Assembly: GCA_017883235.1 (NCBI GenBank) | Contig: JADGNY010000019.1 | Coordinates: forward strand, 1-62,070 | Origin: Thermoanaerobaculia bacterium | GTDB taxonomy: Bacteria > Acidobacteriota > Thermoanaerobaculia > Gp7-AA8 | Direction of reading: 5' to 3' | Length of the DNA stretch: 62,070 nt | Shown here: one piece after another, positions 47,901-56,997 of the stretch | Layout: each line of letters begins with the position of its first letter | Numbering within the stretch: position 1 is the first letter of the stretch | Made by a program: the position numbers and the translations under genes | The notes under the pieces: model-generated | Told to the model about the DNA's origin: nothing | The model's input: the letters and a program-made list of their open reading frames with translations, nothing else | The model's database searches: none

Positions 47901-49689
47901 CGGCGAGATATGGAGCGAACGGGCGGACCTGCGCATCGCATTTCCGCGCATCGAGTCCGCCGACGCAGAGCGATTCCTCGACTGGGTGCGGACGCAGGGC
48001 GTACGCGAGCACGACATTCCTCCCCAACTCATTCCTCCCCACACTCCTGAGGTCCGGACGGCAGCCGCAAGCGGCCGGAAGCTGACCCCGGGCGTCAACG
48101 TGTACGGCTATGCCTTTGCCGAGAGCGGCACCGGTCAGATCGTCCGCGCGGTCGTGGCCGCGCTCGCCGCGGAAGGGATTCCGTACGCGGTCGTGCCGTT
48201 CACGCGCACGATCAGCCGGCAGCAACACGTGGTCCTGGATCTCGGCGCGGCTGCTCCCTCGTTCGACACGAACCTGATCTGCGTCAACGCCGACCAGGTG
48301 CCGCAATTCTTCGAGAGCATGAATGGGCAACTGCTGCCCTCGGCGCGCAACATCGGTCTCTGGGCGTGGGAAGTCGACGATTTTCCTTCCGCGTTGGCCG
48401 GGAGCGAGCGCCATCTCGACGAGGTCTGGGGCATCAGCAGCTTCACGGCCGCTGCACTGGCCCGTAGCCTCACGAAACCGGTCCGCGCGTTCCCGCTGCC
48501 GGTCGTGGTCCCGGAGGTACGGCGGCGCACGCGCGCCGAGCTCGGGATGCCGGAGGGCTTCCTGTTTCTCTTCTGCTTCGATTACGACAGTGTGTTCCGC
48601 CGGAAAAACCCGCTCGCGGCCGTGGCCGCATTTCGCCAGTCCTTCCCCGATCGCGCCGGCGTGGTGCTCTACATCAAAACCACCAATGCCGAACGGCACG
48701 CGGCGGAAGACGAAGCGCTCCGCGCCGCCGTTGGAGAGTGTGCGAACATCGTCATCCGCGATGGGTACGTGACAAGCGACGACTACTTTTCGATGCTCGA
48801 TGCCTGCGACTGCTACGTTTCCCTTCATCGTTCGGAGGGTTTCGGGTTGACGGTGGCGGAGGCGATGGCCCTCGGCAAGCCGGTCATCAGCACGGCGTAC
48901 TCGGCGACGCTCGAGTTTGCCAACGAGTCGAATAGCTTTCCGGTGCCGGCGCGGATCGTCGAGGTTGGCGACGACGCGCCGCCGTATCCGCCCCGGTCGC
49001 GCTGGGCCGACCCTGACGTCTCCGCCGCCGCGGAGCAGATGGTGCGCGTCTATACCGACCGCGGCGCCGCGGCGGCGGTGGGTGCCCGCGCGCGCTCCGA
49101 CATGGAGGCGCTGTACGGGCCGCCGGCACGCGGACCGTTGCTGCTTCGCCTGCTGGACGAGAGCCGCCGCAGGCAAACCGCGTTTGCCGCCCGCAATCAG
49201 ACGCGGCCGGCGGAGGGGACAATGGAGCCGATTCAGCCGTCATCAGTGAACGAGACCAATCCCTTCGACGCGGCGTCCATGGCCGTGGAGTCTCTCCTCG
49301 GATCGCCACAGCCGAATCTCCCCTCGCGGATGCAGCGCCTCATGACCCCGTTGCGCCGCCTGGTGCTCCGCTGCATCCGCGTCTATTGGGTGCAGCAACT
49401 CGCAATCGACCGCGCCCTCCTCGCCGCCATGCGCACGCTTCGCCGCGAGTCACGCAACGAGACGGCCCCGCACGCGGCGATGCTCCAGCAGCAGAGCGCC
49501 GCTCAGGAGCGGATCGCCGCCGAGACGGCGCGCATGCGCGAGGAGCTGACAGAGCTCGCCGCCGATATGCGCGCCCTGCACGAGCGCATCGGCGCGGCCG
49601 CTCTCACTACCCCACCGACGCGGACGAAGACTCGTCCGGATGGCGATCGAGACCCACGCCGCGAAGACCAGCAAGCAACGGAACCGTAA
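44956..49689 (+). CDS. Sulfotransferase plus three glycosyltransferase domains in one protein
   Basis: 1577 aa. Residues 15-235: sulfotransferase, with PAPS-loop-like TGMHRSGTSLVASLL and WGWKDPRTSVLL. About 290-520: family 2 glycosyltransferase, with LSVIIPCHDDGDYL, VVDDGSTQP and DADNRLL. About 620-900: family 8-like domain, with VFTIVARNYLAYARV and the metal motif DPDIE near 720. About 1040-1390: family 4 (GT-B) domain, with GVNVYGYAFAESGTGQ and SEGFGLTVAEAMALGKPV near 1290. A helical tail follows after 1400, probably coiled coil. It likely builds and sulfates a surface polysaccharide as a processive multi-enzyme. The start ATG lacks a clear ribosome site. Confidence 0.87.
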   Translation: MAHRSVTPGKPAPPMRPPLRLIVTGMHRSGTSLVASLLAAWNIRMGGQLVPADRGNPAGYFEDVEFLELNRRILVACTPPEDGHRDWGWTESGTFDAGQLPAHRVAAAALIAARDRAGRPWGWKDPRTSVLLDFWDDLLGQEARFLLLYRYPWEVADSMLRTGADVWLTHPGYPARIWAHYNRRILDFHRRHRDRTLLVSTNRLLRDPETFAAAVRRRFGIEAGAETLATLRAEHSFVSLPDDDPLPRLWRYTNAEAMDLLAALDDAADVSNNCRGNDRGWEAASRTGARRPVERPRLSVIIPCHDDGDYLIDAVASVERNAPEAELIVVDDGSTQPRTLEVLAALREAGHRVIEQPHSGLSAARNLGIAASAGDYFVPLDADNRLLPDFVAEAVALLDAEPAAGVAYGDRREFGARSGDVAVPELDLPRMLWSNYIDACAVVRRAVWSDCNGYDISFRDWEDWDFWLGAAERGWRFLHLPRPAFEYRIRPDSMHQRFLRRDDYPSTLRRLYDKHRDLVSEHVAGILIAAHIERRQLFADAAALLASRDAIQAEIDRLAAGTREQTAALQLIVAARDEELASVKFVLQAREEELAALRNLRLANLPPGSVAPREAPLTNATRVFTIVARNYLAYARVLAASLARHNPGTRLHVVVLDDPDRTISREPSFEIIHADELPFDPPSDLHTMGAIYDVTELATAVKPWAFEYLFSRGALVAIYLDPDIEVFDSLGPLEPWTLEHGMLLTPHVTEPLPQDAMRPNEPDLLLAGIYNLGFLALSAEAAKTFLPWWRERLRRDCLNDPSRGLFVDQRWLDFAPALFEPGILKDPGYNVAYWNLPHRELTRDGDRILGRILVNGRPLRFFHYSGFSPRAPHLLSKHQHASLRIRLSERPLLAELCERYAAALEEAGLAGCRALPYGFAATASGLPLDARARKALRGTYLEDEAGGRAPSFPNPFSPAGAGDVVQRLMRPSPHAPGVPAYLGEIWSERADLRIAFPRIESADAERFLDWVRTQGVREHDIPPQLIPPHTPEVRTAAASGRKLTPGVNVYGYAFAESGTGQIVRAVVAALAAEGIPYAVVPFTRTISRQQHVVLDLGAAAPSFDTNLICVNADQVPQFFESMNGQLLPSARNIGLWAWEVDDFPSALAGSERHLDEVWGISSFTAAALARSLTKPVRAFPLPVVVPEVRRRTRAELGMPEGFLFLFCFDYDSVFRRKNPLAAVAAFRQSFPDRAGVVLYIKTTNAERHAAEDEALRAAVGECANIVIRDGYVTSDDYFSMLDACDCYVSLHRSEGFGLTVAEAMALGKPVISTAYSATLEFANESNSFPVPARIVEVGDDAPPYPPRSRWADPDVSAAAEQMVRVYTDRGAAAAVGARARSDMEALYGPPARGPLLLRLLDESRRRQTAFAARNQTRPAEGTMEPIQPSSVNETNPFDAASMAVESLLGSPQPNLPSRMQRLMTPLRRLVLRCIRVYWVQQLAIDRALLAAMRTLRRESRNETAPHAAMLQQQSAAQERIAAETARMREELTELAADMRALHERIGAAALTTPPTRTKTRPDGDRDPRREDQQATEP

Positions 49690-49770
49690 GGGACAAACGG
49701 GGAGTGTGCGCCATAACCGCACACTTCTGCATCGATATCTAGTATACTGACAAGTTGGGAGCGAACAACC

Positions 49771-49950
49771 ATGTTTGAAAACCTTCTCCAACCAACACAT
49801 CTCATCCTCGTTCTGGGAATAGCGATGATCTTCCTCGGACCGAAGAAGCTACCCGAGCTCGGCCGGGGCCTCGGAGAGAGTATTCGGGGCTTCAGGGACG
49901 CGATGCGCCACGATCACGGCGAGCCCACGGACGAAAAGAAGAACGCCTAG
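49771..49950 (+). CDS. tatA: Twin-arginine translocase subunit TatA/E
   Basis: 59 aa. It has the membrane helix HLILVLGIAMIFLGPKKLPE, then the amphipathic helix LGRGLGESIRGFRDAM and an acidic tail, as in TatA. It lies 81 bp after the large glycosyltransferase gene. An AGTATACT palindrome near 49741 may be its -10 region. It helps form the pore that exports folded proteins. Confidence 0.9.
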   Translation: MFENLLQPTHLILVLGIAMIFLGPKKLPELGRGLGESIRGFRDAMRHDHGEPTDEKKNA

Positions 49951-50086
49951 GCCGGCACGGCCGGCTGCGTCGGTTGCCCAAGGCTCGGCCACCGTCTTCG
50001 TTTCATCGTTCTGCCGCGCGGACTCCTAGCCGTATTTCTACATACTCACTGGAATCGTCGGCACCCTGTTACTCGTCGAGGAAAGG

Positions 50087-50188
50087 GTGACCGTGCAGGT
50101 CGATCTCGTTCGATATCAATACGGTCGCGAGTGACCTTGCAGGTCGATGCCGTTCGACATCGATGCGGCCTCGAGTGACCTTGCATCT
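50087..50188. repeat. 44-bp tandem repeat
   Basis: GTGACC(G/T)TGCAGGTCGAT begins at 50087 and 50131, and GTGACCTTGCA again at 50175 (period 44). Two and a third copies. It leads into the broken transposase. Confidence 0.8.
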
Positions 50189-50937
50189 CAATAGGAAGAT
50201 CAGCCGCGAGACCGTCCGTCGCTACCGGAAGAATCCACCGGCTCTCGCTCCCAAACCACCGCTGAAAGACGAGTTGGTCATTCCCCTCCCTCGCCCGAGC
50301 CCTTCGGGCCAAGGAGCCGAATCACATCTGGATGACCGATATCACCGACGTGCCGAGCCTCTTCCGGATCTGGATCTTCAAGCTGGTCGTGGTACTCGAC
50401 GTCTTTTCGCGGTACCCGCTCGCGTTCAAGGTCTTCTCGAAAGAACCGACGAGTGCCGAGCTCGCCGAGCTGGTCAACTCCGCAGCAGTCCGGTTCGGGA
50501 AGCCCGCTCACTTCGTCAATGACCGCGGCTCGCAGTTCACAGGCTCCGCATTCGTCCAAACGCTTCGCAACCTCGGCGTCCTCCAGCGCTTCGGAGCCAT
50601 CGGCCAGAGCGGATCGATCGCCGTCATTGAGCGTCTCTGGCGAACTCTCAAAGGGATGCTCGATCTGAAGGCCCGCCCGCCGCTGTCACGCCGCCATCTC
50701 GAAGAGAGGGTCGATCTCGGACTCTTCTACTACGCCACGCTCCGTCCGCACCAAGGTCTCGGCGGAGCCACGCCTACCGAGATGTATTGGCGCCTCACGC
50801 CCGCTCATACTCAGGCCACGTCTCCGCCGCGAGCCAACTCCCGCGATCCAGCCAAGGCCGCGCTCCCGTTCGACATCACGCACGCTGATGAGGCGCGGCT
50901 GCTTCCGTTCCTGATCCCCGGCACGCGCGCCGCCTGA
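50163..50937 (+). pseudogene. Broken DDE transposase (IS481/IS3-like integrase core)
   Basis: The frame from 50332 has the integrase core: first Asp in WMTDITDV, second in VNDRGSQFTGSAF, Glu in VIERLWRTLK. The N-terminal helix region is in another frame upstream (HLNRKISRETVRRYRKNPP), joined by a frameshift near 50320. DDE residues remain but the protein is interrupted. The element's right end probably lies at the TGTAG motif near 51233. Confidence 0.8.
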
Positions 50938-51017
50938 CGGCTCGTCCCACGCAATCTCCTCACGCAGCGCAGCGAGCGCGATATGACGGAGTGTGTCCTT
51001 GGCTCGCCTCACGCACT

Positions 51018-51127
51018 CGACAGAACTCAAATCGCGTCCCATCGCGGGCTGTGCGTCGCCCTGAATCACGATCCAGACCTCAAATCACCCGCCAAAACCG
51101 CATCAGCAACTCCCATTGGGGCACTAC
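51018..51127. repeat. Dispersed repeat A, copy 1
   Basis: About 110 bp from CGACAGAACTCAAAT to CCCATTGGGGCACTAC, nearly identical to 56887-56997. It is followed by a CACTACA micro-repeat. The gap 50938-51229 has no gene. Confidence 0.9.
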
Positions 51128-51200
51128 AGCACTACACACTACAGCACTACACTACAACTGGCCACAGAACGCGCAACCGACCAGCCAAACCACGCCCAAA

Positions 51201-51233
51201 CATGCGCGCGGACTTTTTGCGCACCACAACTAC
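51201..51233. repeat. Dispersed repeat B, copy 1
   Basis: ATGCGCGCGGACTTTTTGCG followed by CACCACAACTACA. Repeat B recurs at 55632-55692. It supplies the stop codon (TAG on the minus strand) of the adjacent immunity gene. Confidence 0.9.
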
Positions 51234-51598
51234 AGGAGCAATCCAACACCGCCGTTATTCGGCAATTCGTCTTCAAAGTCCGCCGCTGCAACAGCGATCA
51301 TATTAGCAGACCAAAAGCACTCAAGAATTCGGCAGACTGACTGGATCATGCGCTCTCGAGTTACGCCGGCCTTAGGAATCACGTCGAGATATGTCGGTGC
51401 AAATACAAACCCTTCGAATGTTGGAGAAAAGCGGCGATCATCACGATCTTCGCTTCGGCGGACATCTACCTCGACCGAATCGAAGCTAACAGTGCGCCCA
51501 TGGCCCACGACTTCTCCATCCAACGCGGCCACAAGCCGCGAGATCACATCCTCGCGCTCGCCACCAACATAGATCTTCGCGTACAGTTCATCGCTCAT
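51230..51598 (-). CDS. Likely immunity protein for the nucleotidyltransferase-like Rhs toxin
   Basis: 122 aa. It starts with ATGA overlapping the stop of the Rhs gene. MSDELYAKIYVGGEREDVIS and FSPTFEGFVFAPTYLDVIP give a mixed alpha/beta protein without membrane segments, so it is cytoplasmic. No family assigned. Its last residues (GLLL) run into repeat B, which supplies the stop, so its natural C-terminus may be altered. Position and overlap are the evidence for the immunity role. Confidence 0.72.
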   Translation of the reverse strand: MSDELYAKIYVGGEREDVISRLVAALDGEVVGHGRTVSFDSVEVDVRRSEDRDDRRFSPTFEGFVFAPTYLDVIPKAGVTRERMIQSVCRILECFWSANMIAVAAADFEDELPNNGGVGLLL

Positions 51599-54500
51599 TT
51601 TTTTAGCGGCACTATTGGCCCATTGTCGAACGGGCCACCTTTTCTCACAATCGAGAGATCTACTTCCTTGTGCAACACGGTCTCAAGCTGCTTACGCAAC
51701 GGCGAGAGCCCAGCCTCGCCAGCTTGTATTTTTCCAGTGTCGACTGCGCGTTGCATTGTTCTTGCCTTTGCGCTACCAGGGTTCGGGGCCTTGAATCGCT
51801 CGTCGATAAGCCGGTCAAACGTCGCTTGGTCAACACGAATCGCAAAATCGACATCCGACGTCATCTTTGCCGTGCCACCTGCACGACTACCCTGAACAAT
51901 GACATCGTCACCCAGGCCACGTGCTACGGCTTGGGCTCGAACGAGAGCAGAGGCCTCAGAGAACTGCGAGTCCGTCACACCTTGTGGTGTTCCCGTCGTC
52001 GGCGACCCAGCCTTGACGGTCAAGCTAGCGTCAAGGGTGAACTCGAGCCAGAAATCTATCTCGGCTGCTGTCTGTGGCTCTACAACCTTCTGGAGATTTG
52101 TCTGAACCAGATTGCCGACAACAGTATTTGTACCCTTACCGGAGATCGCCTGCCGCACACCGGCTTGACAGTTGTCGACTCCCCGCGCGATCAACGCCGC
52201 ACCCGCAACTTTCGTCAGTGCTGGCTCAGGAGCCACCAGGGCGGCTGCACCTATCGCAACTTGCGCGCAGCCACCGAGCGCTCGGACGCCACCCTCGATA
52301 CGGGTCGCACCTGGTTCAGCGATTGCTCCTGTCATGTAGATAGCGAGTAACCGCTCGTCATACTTGAATCCCGAATGTCGAAGTTGTGCCAGGGCGTAGT
52401 CGTACGTGTAGCCTTTATTCATCAGTCCGACCACGTATTGCGCTGCGGCTGTCTCAGCGGCCCCTAGGCCGCTCGGGTCCCTCCCGTTAACAGGATCACC
52501 ACCGGCAAACGCGTAGAGATTCGCGCTGTCCTTATAGCCCAGTGAGTCCGGAGTTAGCCACGTTCCCGTTGTCGGGTCATACCAGCGTTCACGGACATAG
52601 AACTTACGGGTGAACGGCTCAGCAAAGGGTTGAGCCTGGAACGTCGCAGCCAGCATAGTCTCCACGTCGGCGTTGCCCCCGGAGGTGCCGAGCAGGCCGA
52701 GGTTGGGGATGTCGTAGGAGACCGTGGTCTTCGAATCGCCTGCGTTGAGTGCGGAGATTGTTGTCGAGAGTGCGGCTAACGACTCGCGCACTTCGACCGG
52801 GAGCGTCGATGACGTGAAGACGGGCTTCGATGCTGTCGCCCAATCGGGGGCCGGGAGGATCGGGAGGTCGACTTTCCAGAGCGCCGCGCGAAGGGTGCTG
52901 GTCGCGGCGATCGAGAGGGAGACCGGAGTTTTACCGTTTACCGCGGCCGGATCGGAGAGCGTGGCCCAGTCTGTTGCGGACAGCGTCCACTTCACCGTGT
53001 AGGGATCCTTCGTCGCTGGCGTGGCGGGTGTGGCCGAGGTGCGTACAAGGTTGCCGCTCACATCGACGACAGCCAGGCGCGAGCCGGAGGCTACGCTGGC
53101 AGCCGTGAGCTGCTCGGTCGCGCGCATGGTGACGACGACGGAGTCGAGTCCACCTTGCGCGTTTTTCGTTGCCTGCACTTCCACATGATCGATGGCTGCA
53201 CCGGCCAGGTCAAACTCCGCGCCGCCGAAGGGGTCGTTGTTGACGCTGCGGGCGACGACCTCTCCGTTGCGGTTGACCACCACCTGCAGCGTGTCGCCGG
53301 CGGCTTCGTCGTAGATGGGATAGAGCTTCGTGACCGGCTGGGGCTGGCCGGGGGCGACGAACGCCGAGGTGTCGACGGTGGTGACTTCGAGCGGGTCGTC
53401 GTAGCCCATGTCGCCGTGGATGATCTGTTTGAGGATGTTGTGGTTCGGATCGTTCGACAGCGTGCTGTCACCGGTGCGGGCTACCGTGATGATCCGATCC
53501 GAAACCGCGTCCCAGACGAAGGTCGTCTCGGCGGGGATGCCGTCGATGGCGATCACTTCCGGACGGATCTCGAGGTTCCAGGTGAAGGTGTCGTAGTTGG
53601 CGGTGAGCGAGGTTACCGTCGCGGCTTGCGCCGTGCGGCCGATCAGGCGGTTGTTGCCGTCGTAGGTGTAAAGAATGCGGCGGATGACGACACCGGTGGC
53701 CGTGGCCTTTTCGGCGGCCCAGTCGAGGCGGCCTTTCTGGTCGTAGTGGTAGTGGAAGAGACCGTCGTCGACCAGCTCGGACTTGATGGCGGAATCGATG
53801 GCGAAATCGAACGTACGCGTGCTCGTCCCGCGGGTGACGGTCTGAATCTTGTGGCCGGGAGCCGGCGTCGCCGTCTGTGATGGTGGGTCGATGGCCGCTG
53901 TATCGATTCCTCGGGATTGGAGCAGCGAGGCCACGGTCGGATCGAGCAGCGGAGCGCGCGACTGGCCGGTGCGGAAGTCGGCCGGATCGGGCGTTTCGGC
54001 GGTCGAGCCGGGCGAGGCGGCGGCGCCGCCGGGAGGCGGGGCCTGGCCCGCCGTGCTCGCCGCTACGATCGAACCGTTCAGACGGCCACGCTTGTCGTAC
54101 GAATGGCTGGTGTGGCGCAGCCCACCCGACACGCCGATCAGTGTGGCGTCGTTCACCAGCAGACCGTCGTAGGCGACGGTCGAGCCGGCCACGTCCGCGC
54201 TGCCGATCGTCGCTCGCATCTCCTGAAGCTGGCCGGTGCCCGGCTTGTAGGTGTAGGTGCGCGCGAGCGATTTCGGAGTGCCGTTCGTCACCGGCAGCGT
54301 GATGGTGCGGCTGTTCGGACGCCCCGCGGCGCGGTAATCGCCGGTCAGCGAGAGGCCCCCATCGGTGGTCAGTGAAGCGATGTTGCCCATGGCGTCGTAG
54401 TGGACCGTGACGCCCGTAGCCCATGTTCCGGCCGGTGCGCCGCCCGGAACGCTGTAGGAGGTGCGCTCGCCGTGGCCGTTGTAGGTGTGGGTCTGGCTGA

Positions 54501-55626
54501 ACGTATCGAGCACATCCGCGGTCGTGAGGCCGGAATGGTTCTTGAACCTGGTCTGCGTGGTCGACTGCGGCAGACCGTCCAGGGTGAAGGTGCCGTAGTC
54601 GATCTTCGCGTCGGGGGTGGTCCAGTGAGCCACGCGGCCCGCGCCGTCGTATTCGATCTTGTCGAGCTGGTTGCCCGTACCCGGCGTCTGCGAGTCCCAG
54701 ATCTGGGTAAGGTGGCCGCCCTCATAGACGAATGATTGCCAGCGATCCTGGCGGTCCTTCACCGCGAGCACGCGCGCTCCGTCGTAGTGGATCTCCTGGG
54801 TGGTGCCGTCGGCCTGGTAGGTGATGATCAGCGGCCGGCCAAGGTTGTCGGATTTGACGCTGGTGATCTCTGCGGTCGGATCGTTGAAGGCCTTCCCGCT
54901 TCCGGTGTTGTCGTACTCATGCGACTGCGACGACAAACCGTCGGCCAGAGTCTCCTTGGTCACAGCGCCGGCGGCGTTGTGTTTCATGCTGCTCTGGCCG
55001 CGGTCACCCGGCTCCTGCGCGGTCTTGACGTTCCCTGCCTCGTCGAACTGTGCGCTCCAGCTCAGATCTCCCACACTGAGGCTCTTAGCGTTGCCGGCCG
55101 TGTCGAATCCGCTCTTCGACTGGTACGTCTGTGGCGAGGCGCTGGGCGGAACCTTCTCCTCGGTGGTTGAGACCGTCGAGGCCAGGTTCCCACCGTACTC
55201 CGTCCAGCTCGCCTCACTGAAGGGCGTGCCGTCGAGAGACGTCGCCGTGCCGGTGCCCGACTTCGATGACTGGATGCGGCCCGCCGTGTCGTACGTCGAG
55301 ACAGCGGCGCGCGTCACGCTCTCTCCGCTGGCCGTTACCGCGACGCCGGCCGTGCGGCCGCCGCCGTCCCAGGCGCGATTGGTGGTGCGCGATCCTGCAT
55401 CCGGGGTGCCGCCAACCTCGGTCGCGCTCGGAAGCTGACCGTCGGCGGTATACGGGGTCGAGCGCGAGTAGATGACCGTGCCGTCCTTGGCCTTGCGCGT
55501 GGAGGTTGTGACGTGGCCAAAGCCGTCGTAGTCGAAGTGCTCGACGGAGCCGTCCGTGTGCATGACGTCCGTGCGGCGGCCGCTGGCGTCGTAGGCCATG
55601 GCCGTGGCGAACTTCTGGGTGTCCAA
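51595..55626 (-). CDS. Rhs/YD-repeat protein fragment with nucleotidyltransferase-like toxin tip
   Basis: 1343 aa. Dozens of YD-type repeats (YDAxGR, YDGFGH) form the shell, ending with YDPTTGTWLTPDSLGYKD and the conserved core end GRDPSGL near 1050. The ~290-residue tip has a hydrophobic segment and a nucleotidyltransferase signature GSRAGGTAKMTSDVDFAIRV near 1245-1264 (G-S then D-x-D). It would modify an RNA, nucleotide or protein target inside a neighbour cell. The frame begins directly beside repeat B (55632), and no N-terminal secretion or PAAR segment is present, so it is a truncated or donor cassette. Confidence 0.85.
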   Translation of the reverse strand: MDTQKFATAMAYDASGRRTDVMHTDGSVEHFDYDGFGHVTTSTRKAKDGTVIYSRSTPYTADGQLPSATEVGGTPDAGSRTTNRAWDGGGRTAGVAVTASGESVTRAAVSTYDTAGRIQSSKSGTGTATSLDGTPFSEASWTEYGGNLASTVSTTEEKVPPSASPQTYQSKSGFDTAGNAKSLSVGDLSWSAQFDEAGNVKTAQEPGDRGQSSMKHNAAGAVTKETLADGLSSQSHEYDNTGSGKAFNDPTAEITSVKSDNLGRPLIITYQADGTTQEIHYDGARVLAVKDRQDRWQSFVYEGGHLTQIWDSQTPGTGNQLDKIEYDGAGRVAHWTTPDAKIDYGTFTLDGLPQSTTQTRFKNHSGLTTADVLDTFSQTHTYNGHGERTSYSVPGGAPAGTWATGVTVHYDAMGNIASLTTDGGLSLTGDYRAAGRPNSRTITLPVTNGTPKSLARTYTYKPGTGQLQEMRATIGSADVAGSTVAYDGLLVNDATLIGVSGGLRHTSHSYDKRGRLNGSIVAASTAGQAPPPGGAAASPGSTAETPDPADFRTGQSRAPLLDPTVASLLQSRGIDTAAIDPPSQTATPAPGHKIQTVTRGTSTRTFDFAIDSAIKSELVDDGLFHYHYDQKGRLDWAAEKATATGVVIRRILYTYDGNNRLIGRTAQAATVTSLTANYDTFTWNLEIRPEVIAIDGIPAETTFVWDAVSDRIITVARTGDSTLSNDPNHNILKQIIHGDMGYDDPLEVTTVDTSAFVAPGQPQPVTKLYPIYDEAAGDTLQVVVNRNGEVVARSVNNDPFGGAEFDLAGAAIDHVEVQATKNAQGGLDSVVVTMRATEQLTAASVASGSRLAVVDVSGNLVRTSATPATPATKDPYTVKWTLSATDWATLSDPAAVNGKTPVSLSIAATSTLRAALWKVDLPILPAPDWATASKPVFTSSTLPVEVRESLAALSTTISALNAGDSKTTVSYDIPNLGLLGTSGGNADVETMLAATFQAQPFAEPFTRKFYVRERWYDPTTGTWLTPDSLGYKDSANLYAFAGGDPVNGRDPSGLGAAETAAAQYVVGLMNKGYTYDYALAQLRHSGFKYDERLLAIYMTGAIAEPGATRIEGGVRALGGCAQVAIGAAALVAPEPALTKVAGAALIARGVDNCQAGVRQAISGKGTNTVVGNLVQTNLQKVVEPQTAAEIDFWLEFTLDASLTVKAGSPTTGTPQGVTDSQFSEASALVRAQAVARGLGDDVIVQGSRAGGTAKMTSDVDFAIRVDQATFDRLIDERFKAPNPGSAKARTMQRAVDTGKIQAGEAGLSPLRKQLETVLHKEVDLSIVRKGGPFDNGPIVPLKK

Positions 55627-55631
55627 AAATC

Positions 55632-55692
55632 ATGCGCGCGGACTTTTTGCGCACCACAGGTGTATGTCGACTTTTTGCGCACCACAACTACA
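55632..55692. repeat. Dispersed repeat B, copy 2 (doubled)
   Basis: ATGCGCGCGGACTTTTTGCG starts at 55632, then a second GACTTTTTGCGCACCACAAC copy ends at 55692. It separates the Rhs fragment from the upstream module and supplies that module's stop. Confidence 0.88.
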
Positions 55693-56323
55693 ATTTACCT
55701 GCCGCCGATCTTAATGGAATCCACGCTGAGGCAGCCACGGCGCGGGACTGAAGGGCTCTCGGCGACGCGTCGAACTCGGCTGGCAGTCGCGGCGGTCTTG
55801 TCACAATCACGCGGATCGCCTCGGCCGGAGAGCGCCTCAATCCCGACGATAGCAAAGTGTCATGAACGTACGTGTCGGGGCCACGCGTAGTCTGGTCAGA
55901 CGCCAGCACGATGTTCCACGTCCATTCCGTACCAACGAAGAAACAATCGTCAGGAGAGGACGACCAGGGTCGCGAAGTATCTGATGCAGCCACTTGCAAC
56001 AGGTGACCCTCGGCACGTTCGTTCGTCCTGTAGAGTAGTCTCACCTCATAGCATGAGGGGCCATTGCCGGTCACGCCGAGATCAAGGTCACGTGCGGCTG
56101 CTGAAGGGTCGGCGAGTGTCAGCGTCACTTTCAAACGTGTCGAGCCGAGAGAGCTCTGTGCGGTCGAGTCCACGGTGAGAGTCCCGCCTATCCATTTGGC
56201 AGCGGTGAATCGCAGCGGGATCGTCGCATATCGGGAAGCAGAGGATGGAGGCGGAGGCGTAGGCGCACACGTGGCGATAAGCAGCCCAATTACGAACGCA
56301 TACCGGAAGCGACGCATGCTCAT
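55688..56323 (-). CDS. Putative envelope immunity lipoprotein
   Basis: 211 aa; ATGA overlap with the zincin gene. Signal sequence FVIGLLIATCAPTPPPP includes a possible lipobox (IATC, with unusual T before C). The body is beta-rich (WIGGTLTVDSTAQSSLGST). I infer protection against the neighbouring toxin in the periplasm. Its C-terminal end (AGKL) is at repeat B, which provides the stop. Confidence 0.62.
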   Translation of the reverse strand: MSMRRFRYAFVIGLLIATCAPTPPPPSSASRYATIPLRFTAAKWIGGTLTVDSTAQSSLGSTRLKVTLTLADPSAAARDLDLGVTGNGPSCYEVRLLYRTNERAEGHLLQVAASDTSRPWSSSPDDCFFVGTEWTWNIVLASDQTTRGPDTYVHDTLLSSGLRRSPAEAIRVIVTRPPRLPAEFDASPRALQSRAVAASAWIPLRSAAGKL

Positions 56324-56883
56324 GGATGATAGGCCTTTCTCGCGAGGTCACGCATCTCATCGTTTGGGGTTTGCACGCGTTTGCCGCTAGAAGCATCGAC
56401 GTGGTAAACGAGATGGTTCTTTGCGTCATACACCGAGCCGACTGCTCCGTTGAGAGGCCCGAACCAGTGCTGGAAGCGCTTGGCGCCTCTTCGAATCGCA
56501 GCGATCTGCTGGCGTTCAGAATCGACAAAGGCGGCAGCCGACCAAAACACTCTCTCGTCCGTCTGGGGACCATATAGGTATAGTGCGCCGTCAAAGATGA
56601 CCTGATCGGTACGCCAGCCGAGGTGAATGTTATCCGGGATCTCGTAGCTCTCTATTCCGTTCTCAATTCTCCACCTTCCGTCATCGCTGTCTGGCACACC
56701 GTGTCCACCGAGATCTCCTTCAACATGCGCCTGTTCGTGAAGCAACCCGCTGGAGAGAACGGCAACGGCACCGTTTGATCGGACCGCGGCGTCAAGAACT
56801 CGTCCACTGATGTTTACGGTGCGGCCGTCCCGCTCTGTCGAGAGATTCTGAAATGCACGCGTGGCCCTACTCATGAGGGTCAA
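56320..56883 (-). CDS. Orphan zincin-like toxin tip
   Basis: 187 aa. HEQAH at 49-53 fits HExxH of zinc peptidases, in a short helix LLHEQAHVEGD. The frame begins just inside repeat A (56887), with no Rhs core upstream, so it looks like a toxin tip detached from its parent. The rest (IHLGWRTDQVIFDGALYLYG) resembles tail domains of polymorphic toxins. The upstream start is not fixed. Followed by the lipoprotein with a 4-bp overlap. Confidence 0.62.
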   Translation of the reverse strand: MTLMSRATRAFQNLSTERDGRTVNISGRVLDAAVRSNGAVAVLSSGLLHEQAHVEGDLGGHGVPDSDDGRWRIENGIESYEIPDNIHLGWRTDQVIFDGALYLYGPQTDERVFWSAAAFVDSERQQIAAIRRGAKRFQHWFGPLNGAVGSVYDAKNHLVYHVDASSGKRVQTPNDEMRDLARKAYHP

Positions 56884-56886
56884 GCG

Positions 56887-56997
56887 CGACAGAACTCAAA
56901 TGGCGTCCCATCGCGGGCTGTGCGTCGCCCTGAATCACGATCCAGACCTCAAATCACCAGCGAAAACCGCATCAGCAACTCCCATTGGGGCACTACA
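56887..56997. repeat. Dispersed repeat A, copy 2
   Basis: Nearly identical to 51018-51127. It encodes the last residues (VVVPQWELLMRFSLVI) of the adjacent gene on the minus strand, so the natural end of that gene is replaced. Confidence 0.9.
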
